From assembly GCA_025093555.1 (NCBI GenBank), contig JAIWNF010000170.1:1-18265 (forward strand): a DNA stretch of 18,265 nt. The letters run 5' to 3'. Shown here piece after piece: positions 1-9,455 of this stretch. The stretch is from Circinella umbellata. Its lineage: Eukaryota > Mucoromycota > Mucoromycetes > Mucorales > Lichtheimiaceae. The stretch's first letter is position 1. Every line of letters starts with the position of its first letter. The notes under the pieces were generated by a model. It was not told where the DNA came from, ran no database searches, and worked only from the letters and a program-made list of their open reading frames with translations. The position numbers were made by a program, and so were the translations under genes.

Positions 1-1710
1 ACGCGACATTTGGAAAAGGCAAGAATTAATGATTGTAAGTTTTCGGCAACAAAGACCATGTAAGCACATACGAAGCCAATTTGCGAAAGTGTAATAGCAA
101 CAAGTACTGCCATTTTCATTTTAGGTCCATATAAGACCCCACCCATATCTCCAAAACTTGCATGGACCACAAGTCGTGTTTGAACCAACAATAAAAAGGA
201 CCATAAAGATATCAATGACCATATAATAATACCTACAGTGGAAAATAACAAGCCTCCATTGTAAAATCTATATGCATATACAGGTGTATCAATAAATTAG
301 TTTTTGTTTGTTTATATTTTGCTGTTGTTGTTGTCATGATACGTACGCTTTTGGTAAAAACATGATTCCTTTTTGATATAAAATAACACCATATATTGTT
401 AATTACATTGTTCTTCATAAATCCATAAAAAATCATTTTATATAAACTGCCTTATTTTATTATTTATTACCTGTGGTGACAAATGATTTGAGTAGCAAAA
501 ACATGGCCTTGCCTGGGGTAGCTTTACCTTGCAACGTCTGACCTGGTCGTGATCGCGACATGAGGGGCATCGTTTCACGAGCCTGTAACTGATGATATTG
601 TACTGGATATTTTTTGGTGGATGATGTGCTCGCTGGAAATGGTAAAGATGGCTCACCACTACTTGCCGTCAGATTATTATTACTATTACTATTATTACTG
701 CTATGGTTATTTATGGAATTATAATTAACATTATTGTTATTATTATTGCTTTTGATGCCACTACTATGACTGATATTGTCACTTGTCGTTGTAGTAGTAG
801 TAGTCGGATGTTGTTGTTGTCGTTGATGGTGATGATGGCGATGATTAATTGATTGATACGATGCTCGACTAATCATATTATTGCCACGATAAGCCATCCC
901 TTCTTCTTCTTCAGCTATCTCTTCCCGCTGTTGATGGTGAGGATGATAATGATGTCGATGATGGTGTCGATGATGTAAACCACTATTTTGTTCTTCATCT
1001 CCACTTGTATTACTTAATGAACTCCAAGAAGAAAGTGATGATTCATCATCATCATCACTTAAATCTTCTCCACCAAAATGTCCATATAAACATAAAAATT
1101 CAACAAAACTTGATGTAAGAAAGTTGGGTGGCGTTTTGCCTTGACGCGCCGCTTTTGTAAGTACATAATGACGTCGAAATCCACCAGGTTGTTTGAGCGA
1201 CTGTAATAATGGATCACTCACAGAAGGTCGTATCGCGGGTAATGAAATTGATTCTGCCCGTTGACGTCGCCATTGTTGTTCATTTTCAACTCTTGCTGTC
1301 CATTTGTATATTTCATCAGCTATAGCTCCACCAGGTAATAAATGGTGGGTACTATAAATAGAGGATGTCGTAGCTAGGTTGGAATTATTACTGTTATTTT
1401 GTTGTTCTTGTTGCTTGTGTTGTTGCCGTCCATTCGAAGTCACGGCAGTGGTAGTAGTAGTAGTTGTTGTTGTAGTCGCCGTGGTGGTAACATTAGGTGA
1501 TGTTACTGTAGGTGCACTAGGGCTACTATTACTTCTTGTGGGAACGCGATGATTTGATTGTTTTGTTCGACGAGGTATTTGTGAAGCAATAGGAGCTGCT
1601 GAACCCGACGAAGAATCGTGTTGTGACCGAGTTGGTTGAATGACGAGATGTCGTTTTACTACTTTTGCCACTTGTTCCACTGGCAAATCCACTGTCAACG
1701 AACGTTCCAT
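1..1710 (-). CDS. AVT3/AVT4-type vacuolar amino-acid transporter, copy A (3' end missing)
   Basis: Copy A starts at the ATG at 1708-1710. Its exons are complement(471..1710), complement(347..368) and complement(1..267), the last cut by the window edge. The introns are 102 and 79 nt with GT..AG ends. Exon 1 encodes 413 residues of cytosolic N-terminus in an unbroken frame. It begins MERSLTVDLPVEQVAKVV, passes through poly-Thr, acidic, His-rich and Asn-rich tracts, and ends GKAMFLLLKSFVTTG at the start of the transporter domain. Exons 2 and 3 continue it (IMFLPKAFYNGGLLFS). This is the only copy whose exon 1 agrees with the frame throughout; B has four extra bases there and C lacks one. If exon 1 read straight into intron 1 it would stop within three codons. 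Family knowledge: AVT3/AVT4 members of the amino acid/auxin permease superfamily export amino acids from the vacuole. Substrate specificity is not visible here. Confidence 0.85.
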
Positions 1711-2242
1711 TGATAATTTTCCTTTCTTTTACACCCCCAAAAAAAGTTGTGTATAATAAGAATTATATATATAAATATACAAAAAAAAAACTTTGGAAAT
1801 AAAAGGAGTAATTGACTCAAAAGAGAAAAGAAAAAAAAAAGTTAGTTGGTTTCGTCGTTTCCCAAACGCACTTTCACTTTTTTTTCTCTCTGTTAGTTTG
1901 GAGAGTGTGTGGCGGCTGTTTTTTTTTTGGAAAAAAAAAAAAGCTTATTCAAGTAATAGGGTATGATTTTTTTTAGTAAAAAAAGTGAAAGAGAAAGAAA
2001 ATATACACCCCAAACGTAAGAGGGGAGAAACAAGAAGGGTAGAGCAAATGGGGGGGTTAGATGTGGGTCTGTAGTAGTGGGAACCGAGTTGCGGGATAAC
2101 ATAGTCCCGTGCCTACTAAGGCCTATCATTTTATGGTACTTTTTGATCTGGTTCCACTGTACACTTTTTGACCTTTCTCTTTAATAAATGCCCTCAAAAT
2201 AAAGATATACACATATTTTTTTAAAACAGACTATTTTATTTT
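1711..2242 (-). other. Upstream region of transporter copy A
   Basis: No gene is supportable here. On the gene strand the stretch next to the ATG is AT-rich with a TA-rich TATA-like run about 45-60 nt upstream. Farther out are long homopyrimidine and homopurine blocks: T and CT runs, and a GA-rich stretch near 1980-2040. The same sequence recurs upstream of copies B and C, with small differences in homopolymer length. The short open frames here are chance readings of low-complexity DNA. Confidence 0.55.
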
Positions 2243-2338
2243 ATCTTACCACTAAATCGAATACCGACCAAAAAAGTTTTCAGCTGGATTATGCATTGAT
2301 CAAAGCTCGTTTTTTTTTTTCTTTTCCCGACTGTAACA
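2243..2338. repeat. Spacer at fold-back centre 1
   Basis: These 96 nt lie between the paired arms A and B and do not pair with each other. They are not foreign: their reverse complement occurs at about 9351-9445, directly upstream of copy C and leading into unique flank. The spacer is therefore ordinary upstream DNA of the gene that was passed once before the sequence turned back. The turn happened at a shared 10-nt AT motif (ATTTTATTTT/AAAATAAAAT) present on both sides. No sequencing-adapter-like sequence is visible. Confidence 0.85.
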
Positions 2339-2877
2339 AAAATAAAATAGTCTGTTTTAAAAAAATATGTGTATATCTTTATTTTGAGGGCATTTATTAA
2401 AGAGAAAGGTCAAAAAGTGTACAGTGGAACCAGATCAAAAAGTACCATAAAATGATAGGCCCTTAGTAGGCACGGGACTATGTTATCCCGCAACTCGGTT
2501 CCCACTACTACAGACCCACATCTAACCCCCCCATTTGCTCTACCCTTCTTGTTTTCTCCCCTCTTACGTTTGGGGTGTATATTTTCTTTCTCTTTCACTT
2601 TTTTTTACTAAAAAAAATCATACCCTATTACTTGAATAAGCTTTTTTTTTTTTCCAAAAAAAAAACAGCCGCCACACACTCTCCAAACTAACAGAGAGAA
2701 AAAAAAGTGAAAGTGCGTTTGGGAAACGACGAAAACCAACTAACTTTTTTTTTTTCTTTTCTCTTTTTGAGTCAATTACTCCTTTTTATTTCCAAAGTTT
2801 TTTTTTGTATATTTATATATATAATTCTTATTATACACAACTTTTTTTTGGGGGTGTAAAAGAAAGGAAAATTATCA
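2339..2877 (+). other. Upstream region of transporter copy B
   Basis: This is the same upstream sequence as in copies A and C, read on the plus strand. It contains T/CT-rich blocks near 2570-2600, 2640-2660 and 2740-2790, then a TA-rich TATA-like run at about 2812-2825, roughly 55-65 nt before the ATG. I see no gene. Several homopolymers differ by one base from the other copies, for example CCC at about 2460 against CC in A and C. Confidence 0.5.
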
Positions 2878-5645
2878 ATGGAACGTTCGTTGACAGTGGA
2901 TTTGCCAGTGGAACAAGTGGCAAAAGTAGTAAAACGACATCTCGTCATTCAACCAACTCGGTCACAACACGATTCTTCGTCGGGTTCAGCAGCTCCTATT
3001 GCTTCACAAAATACCTCGTCGAACAAAACAATCAAATCATCGCGTTCCCACAAGAAGTAATAGTAGCCCTAGTGCACCTACAGTAACATCACCTAATGTT
3101 ACCACCACGGGCGACTACAACAACAAACTACTACTACTACCACTGCCGTGACTTCGAATGGACGGCAACAACACAAGCAACAAGAAACAACAAAATAACA
3201 GTAATAATTCCAACCTAGCTACGACATCCTCTATTTATAGTACCCACCATTTATTACCTGGTGGAGCTATAGCTGATGAAATATACAAATGGACAGCAAG
3301 AGTTGAAAATGAACAACAATGGCGACGTCAACGGGCAGAATCAATTTCATTACCCGCGATACGACCTTCTGTGAGTGATCCATTATTACAGTCGCTCAAA
3401 CAACCTGGTGGATTTCGACGTCATTATGTACTTACAAAAGCGGCGCGTCAAGGCAAAACGCCACCCAACTTTCTTACATCAAGTTTTGTTGAATTTTTAT
3501 GTTTATATGGACATTTTGGTGGAGAAGATTTAAGTGATGATGATGATGAATCATCACTTTCTTCTTGGAGTTCATTAAGTAATACAAGTGGAGATGAAGA
3601 ACAAAATAGTGGTTTACATCATCGACACCATCATCGACATCATTATCATCCTCACCATCAACAGCGGGAAGAGATAGCTGAAGAAGAAGAAGGGATGGCT
3701 TATCGTGGCAATAATATGATTAGTCGAGCATCGTATCAATCAATTAATCATCGCCATCATCACCATCAACGACAACAACAACATCCGACTACTACTACTA
3801 CAACGACAAGTGACAATATCAGTCATAGTAGTGGCATCAAAAGCAATAATAATAACAATAATGTTAATTATAATTCCATAAATAACCATAGCAGTAATAA
3901 TAGTAATAGTAATAATAATCTGACGGCAAGTAGTGGTGAGCCATCTTTACCATTTCCAGCGAGCACATCATCCACCAAAAAATATCCAGTACAATATCAT
4001 CAGTTACAGGCTCGTGAAACGATGCCCCTCATGTCGCGATCACGACCAGGTCAGACGTTGCAAGGTAAAGCTACCCCAGGCAAGGCCATGTTTTTGCTAC
4101 TCAAATCATTTGTCACCACAGGTAATAAATAATAAAATAAGGCAGTTTATATAAAATGATTTTTTATGGATTTATGAAGAACAATGTAATTAACAATATA
4201 TGGTGTTATTTTATATCAAAAAGGAATCATGTTTTTACCAAAAGCGTACGTATCATGACAACAACAACAGCAAAATATAAACAAACAAAAACTAATTTAT
4301 TGATACACCTGTATATGCATATAGATTTTACAATGGAGGCTTGTTATTTTCCACTGTAGGTATTATTATATGGTCATTGATATCTTTATGGTCCTTTTTA
4401 TTGTTGGTTCAAACACGACTTGTGGTCCATGCAAGTTTTGGAGATATGGGTGGGGTCTTATATGGCCTAAAATGAAAATGGCAGTACTTGTTGCTATTAC
4501 ACTTTCGCAAATTGGCTTCGTATGTGCTTACATGGTCTTTGTTGCCGAAAACTTACAATCATTAATTCTTGCCTTTTCCAAATGTCGCGTATTGCTTCCG
4601 ATGCACCTTTTGATATTGGCTCAAAGCTTTGCATTTATACCCTTGGCAATGATTCGCAAGATTCAACGACTTTCAATATTTGCCCTGATTGCTGATGTAT
4701 TTATTGTGATTGGATTATTATATTTGTTTTATTATGATTTGAAAGAATTGGTTACAATAGGTGTTGGAGATGTTACTATGTTTTGGAATCCTATTCATTT
4801 CCCTCTTTTCATTGGCACAGTTGCCTTCACTTATGAAGGCATTGGTTTAGGTATATTACTTTTTTTTTTTCAGTTGGGGGATGGGAGGGAAATTCTTATT
4901 TTACGATACATTAACATTATGATGGTGATGATAATGGGAAATTTATTATTATTTTAGTGATACCTATCACAGAGTCCATGAAAGAACCGCAAAAGTTCCC
5001 AGGTGTTTTACGAAGGCATTAATGGTGATTACCTGGATTTTTATTTCTTTGGGTGCCATTTCTTATTTAGCATTTGGTGAAGATGTACAAACAATTATTC
5101 TTCTCAATTTGCCTAGCAAAGATCCTATGGTATCATCTATTCAAACGCTCTATTCTCTTGCTATTTGTCTATCAATTCCATTACAACTTTTCCCAGCTAT
5201 AAGAATCATGGAAAATGGATTATTTACAACAAGATCTGGTAAAAATAACGCAGTTGTTAAATGGCAAAAGAATGTTTTCCGAGTCTTAATTGTCTTTTTA
5301 TGCGCGTGGATTGCTATTGTTGGATCAAGAGATAAACTCGATAAATTTGTATCACTTATTGGCGCTCTCTTTTGTATTCCATTATGTTTTTGTGTTTCCT
5401 CCCTTGTTTCATATTAAAGCGTTATCACTACCACCCATACGACGTGCGGCAGATATTGCACTTATTGCATTTGGTATTTTTGGTAACGTATTTAACATAG
5501 TTTTTTTTATATCAATGTCTTTTTATCTGAAACGGTAAAAATTAGTATTAGCTAATTAATATGTGATCTTCTTTATATTAGTATGATATCTGTTGTAGGC
5601 ATGACTGTATATCAATGGAATTCCGGGATATTATCGATCCCATAA
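2878..5645 (+). CDS. AVT3/AVT4-type amino-acid transporter, copy B (full length, frameshifted as assembled)
   Basis: The exons are 2878..4121, 4224..4245 (22-nt micro-exon), 4325..4850, 4958..5482 and 5582..5645, with introns of 102, 79, 107 and 99 nt, all GT..AG. The frame is broken relative to A/C by extra bases near 3008-3011, 3109-3111, 3126, 3184, 5034 and 5390, and by missing bases near 4464, 5016, 5043 and 5480. In exon 3, however, B keeps bases that C has lost (near 4599 and 4660), and it reads correctly near 5150 where C lacks two. The multi-pass membrane domain is clear: ITLSQIGFVCAYMVFVAENL, AFTYEGIGL followed by IPITESM, and LGAISYLAFGEDVQTIILLN are typical of AVT3/AVT4. The last exon ends WNSGILSIP here; copy C has one more G and a longer tail. 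The breaks look like base-calling errors or very young decay. They are not old pseudogene drift. Confidence 0.82.
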
Positions 5646-6029
5646 AATCATGTATAGCCCATCGAACTTAAAACAACAACAATTGTAATAGCAAAAAAAA
5701 GTACATATATATATATCCTACCCGCTTTCCCACTCCATCTCACAACTCCAAACAAAAACACATAGTAGTTATAAAAAAAGGAAAAAGATAACCCTGGATT
5801 TTACCTCGTACAAAAAAAAATATATATACCATGCCACACAACACAAAAAAAAAATTATATTTTTTTTATTGATGTATAAATATTTTTCTTTGTACGAGGT
5901 AAAATCCAGGGTTATCTTTTTCCTTTTTTTATAACTACTATGTTTTTGTTTGGAGTTGTGAGATGGAGTGGGAAAGCGGGTAGGATATATATATATGTAC
6001 TTTTTTTTGCTATTACAATTGTTGTTGTT
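5646..6029. other. 3' flanks of copies B and C around fold-back centre 2
   Basis: This stretch holds the 3' flanking DNA of copy B, the 74-nt spacer (5815-5888) and the mirrored 3' flank of copy C. The flank has A-rich runs, a TA dinucleotide run and a short C-rich patch. No open frame is convincing. In the assembled order the two gene copies converge tail to tail across this centre. Confidence 0.6.
5815..5888. repeat. Spacer at fold-back centre 2
   Basis: The exact arms end at GTACAAA (5808-5814) and restart at TTTGTAC (5889-5895), leaving 74 nt of A/T-rich unpaired sequence. Just inside the arms the two edges still resemble each other when one is reverse-complemented (both are A-runs leading into a TATATAC- or TTATAC-like end). 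This fits a strand switch at a short imperfect inverted repeat. This spacer occurs only once in the window, so the original sequence beyond it cannot be reconstructed. Confidence 0.8.
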
Positions 6030-8816
6030 TTAAGTTCGATGGGCTATACATGATTTTATGGGATCGATAATATCCCCGGAATTCCATTGATATACAGTCA
6101 TGCCTACAACAGATATCATACTAATATAAAGAAGATCACATATTAATTAGCTAATACTAATTTTTACCGTTTCAGATAAAAAGACATTGATATAAAAAAA
6201 ACTATGTTAAATACGTTACCAAATAATACCAAATGCAATAAGTGCAATATCTGCCGCACGTCGTATGGGTGGTAGTGATAACGCTTTAATATGAAACAAG
6301 GGAGGAAACACAAAACATAATGGAATACAAAAGAGAGCGCCAATAAGTGATACAAATTTATCGAGTTTATCTCTTGATCCAACAATAGCAATCCACGCGC
6401 ATAAAAAGACAATTAAGACTCGGAAAACATTCTTTTGCCATTTAACAACTGCGTTATTTTTACCAGATCTTGTTGTAAATAATCCATTTTCCATGATTCT
6501 TATAGCTGGGAAAAGTTGTAATGGAATTGATAGACAAATAGCAAGAGATAGGCGTTTGAATAGATGATACCATAGGATCTTTGCTAGGCAAATTGAGAAG
6601 AATAATTGTTTGTACATCTTCACCAAATGCTAAATAAGAAATGGCACCCAAAGAAATAAATAATCCAGTAATCACCATTAATGCTCTTCGTAAAACACCT
6701 GGGAACTTTTGCGGTTCTTTCATGGACTCTGTGATAGGTATCACTAAAATAATAATAAATTTCCCATTATCATCACCATCATAATGTTAATGTATCGTAA
6801 AATAAGAATTTCCCTCCCATCCCCCAACTGAAAAAAAAAAGTAATATACCTAAACCAATGCCTTCATAAGTGAAGGCAACTGTGCCAATGAAAAGAGGGA
6901 AATGAATAGGATTCCAAAACATAGTAACATCTCCAACACCTATTGTAACCAATTCTTTCAAATCATAATAAAACAAATATAATAATCCAATCACAATAAA
7001 TACATCAGCAATCAGGGCAAATATTGAAAGTCGTTGAATCTGCGAATCATTGCCAAGGGTATAAATGCAAAGCTTTGAGCCAATATCAAAGGTGCATCGG
7101 AAGCAATACGCGACATTTGGAAAAGGCAAGAATTAATGATTGTAAGTTTTCGGCAACAAAGACCATGTAAGCACATACGAAGCCAATTTGCGAAAGTGTA
7201 ATAGCAACAAGTACTGCCATTTTCATTTTAGGTCCATATAAGACCCCACCCATATCTCCAAAACTTGCATGGACCACAAGTCGTGTTTGAACCAACAATA
7301 AAAAGGACCATAAAGATATCAATGACCATATAATAATACCTACAGTGGAAAATAACAAGCCTCCATTGTAAAATCTATATGCATATACAGGTGTATCAAT
7401 AAATTAGTTTTTGTTTGTTTATATTTTGCTGTTGTTGTTGTCATGATACGTACGCTTTTGGTAAAAACATGATTCCTTTTTGATATAAAATAACACCATA
7501 TATTGTTAATTACATTGTTCTTCATAAATCCATAAAAAATCATTTTATATAAACTGCCTTATTTTATTATTTATTACCTGTGGTGACAAATGATTTGAGT
7601 AGCAAAAACATGGCCTTGCCTGGGGTAGCTTTACCTTGCAACGTCTGACCTGGTCGTGATCGCGACATGAGGGGCATCGTTTCACGAGCCTGTAACTGAT
7701 GATATGTACTGGATATTTTTTGGTGGATGATGTGCTCGCTGGAAATGGTAAAGATGGCTCACCACTACTTGCCGTCAGATTATTATTACTATTACTATTA
7801 TTACTGCTATGGTTATTTATGGAATTATAATTAACATTATTGTTATTATTATTGCTTTTGATGCCACTACTATGACTGATATTGTCACTTGTCGTTGTAG
7901 TAGTAGTAGTCGGATGTTGTTGTTGTCGTTGATGGTGATGATGGCGATGATTAATTGATTGATACGATGCTCGACTAATCATATTATTGCCACGATAAGC
8001 CATCCCTTCTTCTTCTTCAGCTATCTCTTCCCGCTGTTGATGGTGAGGATGATAATGATGTCGATGATGGTGTCGATGATGTAAACCACTATTTTGTTCT
8101 TCATCTCCACTTGTATTACTTAATGAACTCCAAGAAGAAAGTGATGATTCATCATCATCATCACTTAAATCTTCTCCACCAAAATGTCCATATAAACATA
8201 AAAATTCAACAAAACTTGATGTAAGAAAGTTGGGTGGCGTTTTGCCTTGACGCGCCGCTTTTGTAAGTACATAATGACGTCGAAATCCACCAGGTTGTTT
8301 GAGCGACTGTAATAATGGATCACTCACAGAAGGTCGTATCGCGGGTAATGAAATTGATTCTGCCCGTTGACGTCGCCATTGTTGTTCATTTTCAACTCTT
8401 GCTGTCCATTTGTATATTTCATCAGCTATAGCTCCACCAGGTAATAAATGGTGGGTACTATAAATAGAGGATGTCGTAGCTAGGTTGGAATTATTACTGT
8501 TATTTTGTTGTTCTTGTTGCTTGTGTTGTTGCCGTCCATTCGAAGTCACGGCAGTGGTAGTAGTAGTAGTTGTTGTTGTAGTCGCCGTGGTGGTAACATT
8601 AGGTGATGTTACTGTAGGTGCACTAGGGCTACTATTACTTCTTGTGGGAACGCGATGATTTGATTGTTTTGTTCGACGAGGTATTTGTGAAGCAATAGGA
8701 GCTGCTGAACCCGACGAAGAATCGTGTTGTGACCGAGTTGGTTGAATGACGAGATGTCGTTTTACTACTTTTGCCACTTGTTCCACTGGCAAATCCACTG
8801 TCAACGAACGTTCCAT
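6030..8816 (-). CDS. AVT3/AVT4-type vacuolar amino-acid transporter, copy C (native-position copy, few indels)
   Basis: The exons are complement(7578..8816), (7454..7475), (6850..7374), (6220..6743) and (6030..6120), with introns of 102, 79, 106 and 99 nt. Bases missing relative to A or B are near 7705, 7093, 7043 and 6550-6557 (two). Allowing for these, the frame gives about 801 aa. The N-terminal cytosolic region of about 413 aa holds conserved blocks (DLPVEQVAKVVKRHL; GGAIADEIYKW; PGGFRRHYVL; TSSFVEFLCLYGHFGGEDL) separated by poly-Thr, acidic Ser/Asp, His-rich and Asn-rich tracts. The membrane domain has about ten to eleven hydrophobic segments. The C-terminus reads GMTVYQWNSGDIIDPIKS. Family knowledge: AVT3/AVT4 proteins sit in the vacuolar membrane and move neutral or basic amino acids to the cytosol, so recycling of stored amino acids is the inferred role. 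A plasma-membrane paralogue is less likely given the long AVT3-like N-terminus. Confidence 0.87.
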
Positions 8817-9455
8817 TGATAATTTTCCTTTCTTTTACACCCCCAAAAAAAAGTTGTGTATAATAAGAATTATATATATAAATATACAAAAAAAAAACTT
8901 TGGAAATAAAAAGGAGTAATTGACTCAAAAGAGAAAAGAAAAAAAAAAGTTAGTTGGTTTCGTCGTTTCCCAAACGCACTTTCACTTTTTTTTCTCTCTG
9001 TTAGTTTGGAGAGTGTGTGGCGGCTGTTTTTTTTTGGAAAAAAAAAAAAGCTTATTCAAGTAATAGGGTATGATTTTTTTTAGTAAAAAAAAGTGAAAGA
9101 GAAAGAAAATATACACCCCAAACGTAAGAGGGGAGAAACAAGAAGGGTAGAGCAAATGGGGGGGTTAGATGTGGGTCTGTAGTAGTGGGAACCGAGTTGC
9201 GGGATAACATAGTCCCGTGCCTACTAAGGCCTATCATTTTATGGTACTTTTTGATCTGGTTCCACTGTACACTTTTTGACCTTTCTCTTTAATAAATGCC
9301 CTCAAAATAAAGATATACACATATTTTTTTAAAACAGACTATTTTATTTTTGTTACAGTCGGGAAAAGAAAAAAAAAACGAGCTTTGATCAATGCATAAT
9401 CCAGCTGAAAACTTTTTTGGTCGGTATTCGATTTAGTGGTAAGATAAAATAAAAT
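8817..9455 (-). promoter_or_regulatory. Upstream/leader region of transporter copy C
   Basis: This is the native upstream region of the gene. A TA-rich run (about 8867-8885) lies 50-70 nt before the ATG at 8816 and could act as a TATA element. Farther out are pyrimidine tracts on the gene strand (T-runs with CTCT) and G/A-rich blocks near 9085-9165. Such tracts are common before fungal genes, but no specific transcription-factor site is claimed. There is no coding potential. Confidence 0.45.

Larger units (their letters stand above)
1..2242 (-). repeat. Arm A of inverted triplication (cut by window start)
   Basis: This is the reverse complement of 2339-4590 and a direct repeat of about 7109-9350. 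The match is essentially complete, and the differences I found are single-base length changes, mostly in homopolymers. It contains the upstream region, exon 1, the micro-exon and part of exon 3 of the transporter gene. The first base of the window falls inside exon 3, so the arm is cut there and I cannot tell whether it continues. It ends at the first fold-back centre, where position 2242 pairs with 2339. Confidence 0.93.
2339..5814 (+). repeat. Arm B (central, inverted arm) of the triplication
   Basis: This is the central copy, inverted relative to arms A and C. Its left part (2339-4590) is the reverse complement of arm A. The whole arm, together with the spacer and the last 10 bases of A (2233-5814), is the reverse complement of 5889-9455 in arm C. 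It holds the full transporter gene plus upstream and downstream flank. It carries more single-base insertions than A or C in the regions where all three can be compared. Confidence 0.93.
5889..9455 (-). repeat. Arm C of the triplication, joined to unique DNA
   Basis: This is the reverse complement of 2233-5814 and a direct repeat of arm A over 7109-9350. It is the only arm that continues into non-repeated sequence (after 9455), so it marks the native position of the locus. Homology to the rest of the array stops inside an AAAAT-type run at 9446-9460: arm A's side continues AGTCTG, while the native flank continues AAAATCTATT. Confidence 0.93.

Noticed and set aside
2243..2338. Missed hairpin sequencing adapter at the fold-back
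   Set aside because: The spacer is native DNA (its reverse complement is at about 9351-9445), and no adapter-like CT/GTTGTT block is present. A fold-back artefact of another kind remains possible.
3933..4359. Open frames overlapping exon 1 and intron 1-2 (73 and 67 aa), repeated in every copy
   Set aside because: They are out-of-frame shadows and intron readings repeated because the DNA is repeated. They show no domain and no start context.
1..9455. Mobile element or LTR with the transporter as cargo
   Set aside because: Arms alternate in orientation and have no terminal repeats, target duplications or transposase. The ends coincide with microhomology, not element termini.
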